DNA from: JAFDCJ01 sp049669725
GTDB lineage: Bacteria > Desulfobacterota > Desulfobacteria > Desulfobacterales > JAFDCJ01
Direction of reading: 5' to 3'
Length of the DNA stretch: 15,108 nucleotides
Assembly: GCA_049669725.1 (NCBI GenBank)
Contig: JBATKU010000146.1
Location: 1 to 15,108, forward strand
Shown here one piece after another: positions 6,429-14,433 of this stretch (its first letter is position 1; every line of letters starts with the position of its first letter). The notes beneath the pieces are model-generated. The model ran no database searches. It was not told where the DNA came from and saw only the letters and a list, made by a program, of their open reading frames with translations. The translations under genes and the position numbers were made by a program.

Positions 6429-9400
6429 ATGAAATTCATTGCCGATTTTCATGTTCATTCAAAATTTTCCAGGGCCACCGCCAAAAATTTGGATCTTGAA
6501 AATTTATACATCGCTGCCCAGATTAAAGGGGTTACAGTGGTCGGCACCGGTGACTTTACTTACCCGGGATGGTTCTCCGAAATATCTGAAAAACTGCAAC
6601 CGGCCGAACCCGGCCTTTTTAAACTCAAAGACGAATATGCCATAATCTGCGATAAAAAGGTCCCCTTGTCATGCCGGGCCGAGGTTCGATTTATATTATC
6701 AACTGAAATCAGCAATATTTATAAAAAGAACGCTAAAACCCGAAAAAATCACAACCTGATAATGGTTCCGGACCTGGCGGTTACCGAAAAGTTCAACGCC
6801 AAATTGGATAAGATAGGCAATATTAAATCCGACGGGAGACCGATTCTGGGTCTGGATGCCCGGGATCTTTTTGAAATTTTATTGGAAACCTCGGATGAGG
6901 CTTTTTTAATTCCGGCCCACATCTGGACTCCCTGGTTTTCGGTACTGGGTTCCAAATCCGGTTTCGACTCCCTTGAGGAGTGTTTCGAAGATCTAACTCC
7001 CAATATATTTGCCGTTGAAACCGGACTATCATCCGATCCCCCCATGAACTGGCGGGTTTCGGGGCTGGATGGTTTAACCCTGGTGTCCAATTCGGATGCC
7101 CATTCTCCCCTAAATTTGGGCCGCGAAGCCAACCTGCTGAACACCGACCTGTCTTTTAAGGCCATAAAATCAGCGTTAAAAAGCGGAGATCCAGATCAGT
7201 TTCTGGGTACGTTTGAGTTTTTTCCGGAAGAGGGCAAATATCACTTTGACGGACACCGCACCTGTAATGTCCGTCTTCACCCGCAAGAAACCATGGAAAA
7301 TAAAGGCAAATGTCCGGTTTGCGGCAAGGACCTGACCATCGGCGTATTGTACCGGGTGGAGGAACTGGCTGATCGCGGGCAGGATCAAACAGCACCCAAC
7401 CGTCACCCTTATTACAGCATGGTTCAACTGGTTGATATTTTATCTGAAATTTTTAAGGTCGGCGCCAAGTCCAAAAAGGTTTTAAAAAACTATCAAACCG
7501 CCATCAATGAGTTGGGGTCCGAATCTAACATCCTGCACACCCTTGAACCGGAAGTCATCGACGGCGCCGGGATACCCCTGTTGGGAGAAGCGATCCGCAG
7601 GACCAGAAACAAGGAAATTGAAGTGCTGCCCGGCTATGACGGTGAATACGGACAGGTTTTAATCTTTAGAGCCAATGAACGCGAGCGGTTAATGGGTCAA
7701 AAAGCACTCTTTTCGATACCGGCCCCGCCGCCCATCCAACCCGAATCGGTGAAAAAGCGGGTGGCTGCCGGCCGGAACCAATTTCCCCTTGAGCTGACCA
7801 AAAAAAGAAAGTCACCGGCCGGGGATTCAACCAACAACCCGGCCGCGGTGACTGCAATCGATAAACTAAATAGCGAGCAGCGCAGAGCCGTAAATCATCC
7901 CGGGGGACCCCTGTTAATTATTGCCGGACCCGGCACCGGTAAAACCCGCACCCTGACCCATCGCATTGCCCACTTAATAATGGAAAAAGGGGTATCGCCC
8001 CAAAATATTCTGGCAGTCACTTTTACCAATAAAGCTGCTGCTGAAATGCGTGCCAGATTAAACCACCTGATGGGGAATCCGCCGTCCCTGCCCTTGGTGG
8101 CAACCTTTCATTCATTTTGCTTTAGTATACTTAACGATCAAAAGATCAAACCTAGCGGCATTGTTGACGAGGATCATCGCAGGGCATTGATTTCCGAGGC
8201 TATAAAACGCTATTCGTCCGGCGACACTCAGGTTGATTTTAAACCCCGGGAAATATTACACCGCATTATTGCCGCCAAACAACAGGTCCTCAGTCCGGAT
8301 GAATTTGCTGAACTGCATTTTGGGGATTCCGAAAGCGAAGTTATTTCAGGTATCTATCGAATTTACCAGCAGTTATTAGCGATCCAGGGATTCTGCGATT
8401 TTGAAGATCTGATTTTTAACATTGTCCGCTTGTTGGAGTCCAAATCCAACCAGAGCCGCCGTTATCAGAAAAATTACCAGCACATTTATGTAGATGAATA
8501 CCAGGATTTAAACCAGGCCCAGTATCGTATCATCCGGGCTCTGGCACCGGACGAAGCCGCCATCAAGGATCTGTGTGTGATTGGAGATCCGGATCAATCC
8601 ATTTATGGATTCAGGGGTTCTGACACGGCTTATTTTAAGCACTTCGTCGGTGATTACCCTGGCGCTAAGGTGATCCGGTTAACCCGTAACTATCGCTCGA
8701 CCCAGACCATTTTAAAGGCCTCCTTCAATGTGATTCAGGATCATCGTCTTGACAGCGACGATGGGGGTCGGACGTACTCGCAAATTGATGGCATCAAAGC
8801 CGTCAGCATTCTTGAGCTGACCACCGAAAAAGCGGAAGCTGAATCCATCGCCCGGATTATCACCCAGCAGATTGGCGGCACCGGTTTTCATTCGATTGAT
8901 ACCGGAATAGTGACAGATGCCAACCTGGTCAAAGCCCGCAGTTATTCCGACTTTGCTGTTTTATATCGAACCCATGCCCAGCATCAGGCGCTGGCCGATG
9001 TTTTCGATAAACAAGGGATACCCTTTCAGGTTGCCAGTCGTGAAAAAGCCTTAAACCAGGCGGGTTTGCCTGAACTGATATCATTTTTAAAAGTAATTGA
9101 AGGAGACGGCGGATTTTTTGATATTGAGAAAATCGTCCAGTTGGCCTTACCCGGCTTCGGGTTAAGCGCCCTGGGTCAATTTAAAGACTGGTGTCTTCAA
9201 AACCGGTTTGCTCTTCAGGAAGGGTTGAAAAAAGCGGTTCGGTTTCCCGTCCCCGGGTTGAAAGCTTCCAGGCAGCAGGTGTTAAATGATTTTTCCAATC
9301 AAATCAGTCAATACAAAATGGACATGTCGGCGATGCTGGTTGCTGACAGATTGCGCTTTCTTGAAAAAAACACCGGATTGTCCCGGATATTGAACAAAGA

Positions 9401-9866
9401 TGCGGCCATCCGTGAGGCTTTTGACGGACTCATCGAGTTTGCCCGCCATTTTAAATCCGATCCAACTGAATTTTTTGCGGCGGTCGCCCTGCACACCGAT
9501 ACAGATGTATATGCACACAGGGTTGAAAAAGTATCACTGATGACCATGCACGCGGCCAAGGGACTGGAGTTTCCGGTGGTATTTATTGCCGGCTGTGAGC
9601 AGGGCTTCATTCCGTTTAAGCCCCATGGCGGAAGTAAGTTGGTGGATATGGCGGAAGAAAGAAGGCTGTTTTATGTGGCCATGACCCGGGCCATGGTAAG
9701 GCTTTATTTAACCCGGGCTAAAAAGCGCCGGATCTACGGCCAAACCGAACTGCGGGTTCTTTCCCCATTTGTTGCGGATATCGAAAACCAGTTAAAAAAG
9801 GATGAAACACCACTGCCCAAAAAGAAAAAAACAGTAACTGACCATAAACAGCTTAAGCTTTTCTGA
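6429..9866 (+). CDS. Endonuclease Q-like PHP nuclease fused to UvrD/Rep helicase
   Basis: A 1145-residue cytoplasmic fusion. Residues 1-430 resemble endonuclease Q (EndoQ), which nicks DNA 5' of uracil, hypoxanthine, xanthine or abasic sites. Visible are the PHP metal ligands DFHVH (6-10), TGDFTYP (40-46), Glu93, His108, His164 and SDAH (222-225), then a zinc finger built from Cys279, His284 and CPVC (295-298), followed by GVLYRVEELADR. A Pro- and Lys-rich linker (about 430-477) leads to a full superfamily 1A helicase: Q motif (NSEQRRAV), Walker A GPGTGKT (500-506), TFTNKAAAEM, Walker B VDEYQD (688-693), GDPDQSIYGFRGSD (719-732), TRNYRST (752-758), TMHAAKGLEFP (1039-1049) and FYVAMTRA (1081-1088). 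A basic tail ends in QLKLF (1141-1145), which matches the beta-clamp binding pentapeptide. All catalytic motifs look intact. The likely role is to nick at deaminated bases and unwind the strand, tethered to the clamp; that coupling is inferred. Confidence 0.9.
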   Translation: MKFIADFHVHSKFSRATAKNLDLENLYIAAQIKGVTVVGTGDFTYPGWFSEISEKLQPAEPGLFKLKDEYAIICDKKVPLSCRAEVRFILSTEISNIYKKNAKTRKNHNLIMVPDLAVTEKFNAKLDKIGNIKSDGRPILGLDARDLFEILLETSDEAFLIPAHIWTPWFSVLGSKSGFDSLEECFEDLTPNIFAVETGLSSDPPMNWRVSGLDGLTLVSNSDAHSPLNLGREANLLNTDLSFKAIKSALKSGDPDQFLGTFEFFPEEGKYHFDGHRTCNVRLHPQETMENKGKCPVCGKDLTIGVLYRVEELADRGQDQTAPNRHPYYSMVQLVDILSEIFKVGAKSKKVLKNYQTAINELGSESNILHTLEPEVIDGAGIPLLGEAIRRTRNKEIEVLPGYDGEYGQVLIFRANERERLMGQKALFSIPAPPPIQPESVKKRVAAGRNQFPLELTKKRKSPAGDSTNNPAAVTAIDKLNSEQRRAVNHPGGPLLIIAGPGTGKTRTLTHRIAHLIMEKGVSPQNILAVTFTNKAAAEMRARLNHLMGNPPSLPLVATFHSFCFSILNDQKIKPSGIVDEDHRRALISEAIKRYSSGDTQVDFKPREILHRIIAAKQQVLSPDEFAELHFGDSESEVISGIYRIYQQLLAIQGFCDFEDLIFNIVRLLESKSNQSRRYQKNYQHIYVDEYQDLNQAQYRIIRALAPDEAAIKDLCVIGDPDQSIYGFRGSDTAYFKHFVGDYPGAKVIRLTRNYRSTQTILKASFNVIQDHRLDSDDGGRTYSQIDGIKAVSILELTTEKAEAESIARIITQQIGGTGFHSIDTGIVTDANLVKARSYSDFAVLYRTHAQHQALADVFDKQGIPFQVASREKALNQAGLPELISFLKVIEGDGGFFDIEKIVQLALPGFGLSALGQFKDWCLQNRFALQEGLKKAVRFPVPGLKASRQQVLNDFSNQISQYKMDMSAMLVADRLRFLEKNTGLSRILNKDAAIREAFDGLIEFARHFKSDPTEFFAAVALHTDTDVYAHRVEKVSLMTMHAAKGLEFPVVFIAGCEQGFIPFKPHGGSKLVDMAEERRLFYVAMTRAMVRLYLTRAKKRRIYGQTELRVLSPFVADIENQLKKDETPLPKKKKTVTDHKQLKLF

Positions 9867-10058
9867 AAATATCATTTTCTTGAATAAAAGACACTCGTCC
9901 TTTAAAAATTTCACCCCGGCACCAGGAAAGGGTGTGATTGATAGAGACAACCACCGAATATTGTTTAATATAAAAATTTTTTCTTGTTTTGGATACCAAA
10001 ATGATGTATAAAATAAGTAACACCCTGAGAAGTAAGTAGACAATCCCTTAATGGTATA
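9867..10058. other. Intergenic spacer upstream of the lytic transglycosylase
   Basis: A 192-nt AT-rich gap. A CACCC...GGGTG pair near 9912-9933 could form a weak 5-bp stem but lacks a T-run, so no convincing terminator for the helicase gene is visible. The right half holds a promoter candidate. Confidence 0.5.
9984..10012 (+). promoter_or_regulatory. Candidate promoter of the lytic transglycosylase gene
   Basis: TTGTTT (9984-9989), 17-nt spacer, TATAAA (10007-10012), placing the transcript start near 10019, about 40 nt before the ATG at 10059. Confidence 0.42.
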
Positions 10059-10655
10059 ATGGATCGAAACTTGTTGAAATTAATCAGAATTTTCTCTTTA
10101 GCACTGGTTGTTCTTCTGGTGGTGGTTTTACCCGTGCGGGCTGATATCTATCGCTACATCGACGAAAACGGGGTCATGCATTTTACCAATGCACCTACAT
10201 CTTCTATTTATAAATTCAGTATCTATCTCAAAGAAAAACCCAAGGTAATCCAACGGTATTCCTCCTCTGAAAAATATGATGGCTTAATCTCGGATGCCTC
10301 TGAGCGATACGGAGTGTCATTTCCGCTGTTGAAGGCCATTATCAAGGCCGAATCGGACTTCGACCCACACGCAGTGTCCAAAAAGGGGGCGGCGGGGTTG
10401 ATGCAGATCATGCCGGAGAATTTCAAGCCATTGGGAATCAGGGATCCTTTTGATCCCTGGCAAAACATCAATGCCGGGGCGCGCTATTTTAAGCAGATGT
10501 ATGACCGCTTTAAAGGTAAACTGACCCTGTCCCTTGCAGCCTATAATGCCGGCCCCACGGTTGTGGATCATTACAAAACGATACCACCCTATGAAGAAAC
10601 TGAAGAATACGTCCGGCGAGTTATGAAATATTATTATAATTATAAGAACTTATAA
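10059..10655 (+). CDS. Secreted lytic transglycosylase with DUF4124 head
   Basis: A 198-residue periplasmic enzyme expected to cleave the MurNAc-GlcNAc bond of peptidoglycan, forming 1,6-anhydro-MurNAc. Residues 1-28 form a signal peptide (basic start, VVLLVVVLP core, VRA then D29). Residues 29-46, DIYRYIDENGVMHFTNAP, are a DUF4124-type beta hairpin common at the start of such proteins. The SLT (goose-lysozyme-like) domain spans about 74-190, with catalytic Glu98 in IKAESDFDP, GAAGLMQIMP (110-119), NINAGARYF and SLAAYNAGP (158-166). It is shorter than Slt70 and resembles the small family 1 enzymes. No lipobox cysteine is seen. The Shine-Dalgarno is weak; a two-codon ATG GTA TAA overlaps the start as TAATG. 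It faces glgB tail to tail with 6 nt between stops. Confidence 0.9.
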   Translation: MDRNLLKLIRIFSLALVVLLVVVLPVRADIYRYIDENGVMHFTNAPTSSIYKFSIYLKEKPKVIQRYSSSEKYDGLISDASERYGVSFPLLKAIIKAESDFDPHAVSKKGAAGLMQIMPENFKPLGIRDPFDPWQNINAGARYFKQMYDRFKGKLTLSLAAYNAGPTVVDHYKTIPPYEETEEYVRRVMKYYYNYKNL

Positions 10656-10661
10656 AATATT

Positions 10662-12713
10662 TCATTCGATGCGCTGCAACACCTGCGCGGTCCGGGCGGG
10701 TAGATAAAGACTGAGAAAATAGCGTTTATGATTGGCGACAACTTCAAAACCGGTCAAATGTTCCTGGTCCGGCTTAAGGCGCCGATGACCACCGTACGGG
10801 GATGCATCACTGTCGAGAATCATTTTATACCTGCCGGCCAGGGCCTCAAAACGGTAGTCGGAATAGGATTGAAGTGGATGGAAGTTAAACGTAAACAAAA
10901 GCCCGGCGCGTTCGAATATTAGTATCTTGTTATCGGCATGCTCATATATAAGGTTGGGGCCGGACGCATCCAAAAGTTGAAACTTTCCTGCCAGGTCGAT
11001 CATATCGCGATCAAAGCAGGCATTATATTGATATTTTAATGTGGGATCATCTGCCAGATGCCACTGACGCCGGGCAAAATGATAGGACCAATTATTGCCC
11101 TCCCGTGGAAAATCAATCCACTCCGGGTGGCCGAATTCATTGCCCATAAAATTGAGATAGCCGGCCCCGGCGGTGGCTAGGGTGATCAGGCGGATCATCT
11201 TGTGCAGCGCCATTCCTCGATCTACCCGGATATTTTGATCATCCACCTGCATATGATCATACATATCCGCATCAATTAACCGGAAGATGATGGATTTATC
11301 ACCCACCAGGGCTTGATCATGGGACTCGGCATAGCTGATGGTTTTTTCCTCTGCCCGTCGGTTGGTCAGCTCATGCCAGAGGCGACTGATAGGCCAATCT
11401 TCATCTGGCACTTCTTTGATCAGCCTGATCCAGTAGTCCGGAACCCCCATGGCAAAGCGGTAATCAAATCCGTAGCCGCCCCGATCCAACGGTGCGGCCA
11501 GACCTGGCATTCCACTAACATCTTCGGCAATGGTCCGCACTTCAGGCCGCACGGCATGAATCAGTTCGCCGGCCAGCGCTAGGTAGGCCAGGGCCTCTTC
11601 ATCCACGCTGTCATCAAAATAATCATCGTAAGATGAAAAGGCTGTATTCATTCCGTGATGGAAGTAGAGCATGCTGGTAATACCGTCAAAGCGAAACCCG
11701 TCAAAATGGTATTCATCCAGCCAGAAGCGGCAGTTGGAAAGCAGAAAATGCAGCACCTGGTGCTTGCCGTAGTCAAAACAGCGGGAGTCCCAGAGCTCAT
11801 GACGCCCGCGGGGCCCGTCGTGGAAGTATTGATACAGGGTACCGTCGAAGCGGCTGAGGCCTTCGGTTTCATTGGTTACGGCATGGGAGTGAATAATGTC
11901 CATGAAAACCGCCAGGCCGGCACCGTGGGCTTCGTCGATCAGGGCCTTGAGATCATCGGGCGTTCCGAATCGGGATGAGGCTGCAAAAAAATTAGATACC
12001 TGATAACCGAAGGAGCCATAATAGGGATGTTCCTGGACCGCCATCAGCTGGATGGTGTTGTAGCCGGTTTTTACAATCCGGGGCAAAACTCCGGCGGTGA
12101 ATTCCTGAAAGGAGCCGATCTTGGCTTCTTCCTGGGCCATGCCGATGTGGGCTTCGTAAATCAGGGGCGCTTCAACCGGGGGATGAAAGTCGCTATTGCG
12201 CCATTGGTAGGGTGTATCGGGAAACCAGACCTGGGCATTGAATATCAACGTCGTCGGGTCCTGCACAACCCGTCGGGTATAAGCGGGAATTCGGTCCCCC
12301 TGGCCACCGGGCCAGTGAATGCGAAGTCGGTATAAATCCAGGTGCTTTAATCTGTCCGTATCCAGGCGGATTTCCCAGACCTCTTTGCCGTCAAGCCGGG
12401 TAAGAGCGAATTCTTCCTTTTCCTGCCAGCCGGTCATATCGCCGATCAGAAAAATCCGGGCGGCGTTGGGCGCCCATTCGCGGAAAATCCATTCATTGTT
12501 CTTAAAATGCAGGCCGAAGTATTCATGGCCCGAGGCAAAGTCGGGCAGGGTCATTTTACCGCCGGTGAGGCGTGTTTTTGTTGCGGCAATTTTGGACAGG
12601 CGGCGGCGAATGATTTTGGCATAAGGATTTAAATACGGATCGCTTTCCAGCAGGCGCTTCAGTCTTTGTTCAACTTGCTCATTATTTAAAGAAGCTTGTT
12701 TTTGGAGAGGCAT
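10662..12713 (-). CDS. glgB: 1,4-alpha-glucan branching enzyme
   Basis: Moves alpha-1,4 glucan segments to alpha-1,6 branch points in glycogen. The 683-residue protein has an N-terminal helical cap (about 1-55), a CBM48 domain (about 60-160; WIFREWAPNA, FLIGDMTGW) and a GH13 barrel with DIIHSHAV (272-279), GFRFDGITSML containing nucleophile Asp343, acid/base Glu397 in AEDVSG, and ESHDQ (463-467). An all-beta C-terminal domain follows. The organisation (short head, a single CBM48, GFRFDGVTSM-like motif) is that of the eukaryote-like branching enzymes (GH13_8) rather than E. coli GlgB. It lies 21 nt downstream of glgA on the same strand; no Shine-Dalgarno is evident, so translation may depend on glgA. 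Its 3' end converges on the lytic transglycosylase gene without an obvious terminator. Confidence 0.93.
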   Translation of the reverse strand: MPLQKQASLNNEQVEQRLKRLLESDPYLNPYAKIIRRRLSKIAATKTRLTGGKMTLPDFASGHEYFGLHFKNNEWIFREWAPNAARIFLIGDMTGWQEKEEFALTRLDGKEVWEIRLDTDRLKHLDLYRLRIHWPGGQGDRIPAYTRRVVQDPTTLIFNAQVWFPDTPYQWRNSDFHPPVEAPLIYEAHIGMAQEEAKIGSFQEFTAGVLPRIVKTGYNTIQLMAVQEHPYYGSFGYQVSNFFAASSRFGTPDDLKALIDEAHGAGLAVFMDIIHSHAVTNETEGLSRFDGTLYQYFHDGPRGRHELWDSRCFDYGKHQVLHFLLSNCRFWLDEYHFDGFRFDGITSMLYFHHGMNTAFSSYDDYFDDSVDEEALAYLALAGELIHAVRPEVRTIAEDVSGMPGLAAPLDRGGYGFDYRFAMGVPDYWIRLIKEVPDEDWPISRLWHELTNRRAEEKTISYAESHDQALVGDKSIIFRLIDADMYDHMQVDDQNIRVDRGMALHKMIRLITLATAGAGYLNFMGNEFGHPEWIDFPREGNNWSYHFARRQWHLADDPTLKYQYNACFDRDMIDLAGKFQLLDASGPNLIYEHADNKILIFERAGLLFTFNFHPLQSYSDYRFEALAGRYKMILDSDASPYGGHRRLKPDQEHLTGFEVVANHKRYFLSLYLPARTAQVLQRIE

Positions 12714-12734
12714 ATTGGGTGACGGATACAGGTT

Positions 12735-14288
12735 CTAGTTAATATCAATTTCTGGGATGCATTCCGGCTCAGTGGTTGTGTTGATCAGCGGCCGCTCGAG
12801 CATCTTTTCGTATAATTTGATGTACTGCCGTGCCGTATTGACATAGGTGAAGCTGGCGGCACTTTCGATCATAATGCGTTTGATTTGCTTCTTTTTTATA
12901 TCCCGGGGCTGATTATAAAATGTCATGGCCTGCTGGATGGCCCAGAAGAGGCCATTGGAATCAAAATTTTTAAATAAAAAGCCGTTGCCCGTATTTTCCG
13001 CCATATTAAGATGCGTCACGGTGTCGTGGATGCCGCCTGTATCATGGGCCACCGGAAGCGTTCCATAGATGGGGGCGATCATTTGCGGCAGGCCGCAGGG
13101 CTCAAAACTTGAGGGCATCAAGATAAAATCCGCCGCCCCATAAGCCAGGTGTTCCAGGGAGTTGCTAAAATCATGAATGGCCACACGTTTGTGAAAGTTG
13201 TGATGATTGACGATGTCCCTGAAAACCATCTGGTGATCACCATTGGCTACAAAAACAATTTGCAGATTTTGATCCCAGTAGCTGGAGAGGATCTTATAAA
13301 AAATATCAGCCAGTAGCTGGCATCCCTTTTGAACCGGATCCAGCCGTGACGGCCAGAAAAAGATCGGCGCCTGATAATCCTGGATCAATCCCAGTTTTTT
13401 TTGCAAAAATCGCTTGTTTTCTCTTTTTCCCTTGAGGTGATTATCCGGACCGAATTTTACCACCAAATCTTCGTCCAGGGTCGGATTAAATGATGGATCC
13501 GGGGCATTGAGGATACCCGCAGCGCATTCGGCCTGGACTTTATTGGCCAGTTCCCGGTGTATCTGGGGTTCAACGAACGGGTGTTTGCCTTCGACAATTT
13601 CATTCAAAAACGTGGGGCTGACCACATTTACAAAATGGGCCCCGAATATTCCACTGGTCAGCAGATCCACAGGGTTTGATTCGCGCGCCTGCTCGTAACT
13701 GGTGGCCATATTTTCGAAATAAAGGTTCTGCCAGAAATAGGCCGCATCAATGCCGCGGTCTTCGATATGCGCCAGGTTGGTTTTAACCGTGTGGATGTTA
13801 TGGATGGTGAAAAGACAGGGAATCCCGTGTTCTCTGGCCACGGCCGGAATCAGGCCGGTCATCCAATCGTTGCAGTGGATTAGATCCGGCTGGACTCGGG
13901 GGATAATATTATTGATGACTTCGCGCTGAAAGGCCAGGGAAAGCTTGATGTTTTCTCCCCCGTAAAAAGAATATACCCGGTTGATATAGTAAAAGGCCCG
14001 ATCTTCGGCCAGATGGACGCGGTCATTGGGCATCTTATCCTGGATGCGGTTAATTTCCTTTTTTAAAACCGGGGCCAGTTTGTCGCTGAAAACGGAACGG
14101 TAATCCGGAATGGCCACATGAACGTCGGCTCCCTGTTCAAACAGGGAACTGATAAGAGAGGCGGATACATCAGCCAGGCCGCCTGCTTTAGCCGTATAAA
14201 AGGAAGCCAGACCACCCATGCGGTCGGGCAGATAGGTGACTTCCGGGGTAACGATCAGGACACGGGGGTTGCACGGTTTTTCATTCAT
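12735..14288 (-). CDS. glgA: Glycogen (starch) synthase, GT5
   Basis: Elongates alpha-1,4 glucan from ADP- or UDP-glucose. The 517-residue protein shows the GT5 glucosyl-binding KAGGLAD (34-40), HCNDW (138-142), TIHNIHT, SRLDPVQKG (314-322) and the catalytic-type ExxCGLPQ loop with Glu396 in SSFEPCGL, then DTGGIHDTV (416-424). E. coli GlgA is about 477 residues; extra length is seen at the N-terminus, where about 14 residues containing a second GGLA lie between VTPE and KAGGL, and in a C-terminal tail. The ATG at 14286-14288 has a purine-rich but weak Shine-Dalgarno (GAAAGAGAA). It is followed by glgB after 21 nt and preceded by the phosphorylase gene after 145 nt. No ADP-glucose pyrophosphorylase gene is visible. 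Confidence 0.94.
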   Translation of the reverse strand: MNEKPCNPRVLIVTPEVTYLPDRMGGLASFYTAKAGGLADVSASLISSLFEQGADVHVAIPDYRSVFSDKLAPVLKKEINRIQDKMPNDRVHLAEDRAFYYINRVYSFYGGENIKLSLAFQREVINNIIPRVQPDLIHCNDWMTGLIPAVAREHGIPCLFTIHNIHTVKTNLAHIEDRGIDAAYFWQNLYFENMATSYEQARESNPVDLLTSGIFGAHFVNVVSPTFLNEIVEGKHPFVEPQIHRELANKVQAECAAGILNAPDPSFNPTLDEDLVVKFGPDNHLKGKRENKRFLQKKLGLIQDYQAPIFFWPSRLDPVQKGCQLLADIFYKILSSYWDQNLQIVFVANGDHQMVFRDIVNHHNFHKRVAIHDFSNSLEHLAYGAADFILMPSSFEPCGLPQMIAPIYGTLPVAHDTGGIHDTVTHLNMAENTGNGFLFKNFDSNGLFWAIQQAMTFYNQPRDIKKKQIKRIMIESAASFTYVNTARQYIKLYEKMLERPLINTTTEPECIPEIDIN

Positions 14289-14433
14289 GTGTTTTATTCT
14301 CTTTCGCAGGACTTACAACAATTTTATTTTCATACCCTGACTGACGGTTAAGTTATTGGTTATCCGATATTTGTTATTGGATTCAGACAAACAGATGTTC
14401 TGCCTAATAACTAATAACCATTAACTCCTTCGT
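14289..14433. other. Short spacer between glgP and glgA with heptamer repeats
   Basis: A 145-nt gap. It has GTTATTGGTTAT (14352-14363) and ATAACTAATAAC (14407-14418), which are inverted copies with one mismatch separated by 43 nt; both are built on a 7-nt period (GTTATTG, TAATAAC). A third GTTATTGG lies at 14373-14380. The pair could form a long-looped stem in the mRNA. Confidence 0.55.

Noticed and set aside
6749..7857. Several minus-strand open frames of 60-138 codons within the EndoQ-UvrD gene
   Set aside because: Shadows of the long plus-strand gene; no independent start signals or domain matches.
10051..10061. Two-codon frame ATG GTA TAA overlapping the transglycosylase start as TAATG
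   Set aside because: Could be a leader minigene, but three codons in an AT-rich leader arise easily by chance and there is no Shine-Dalgarno for it.
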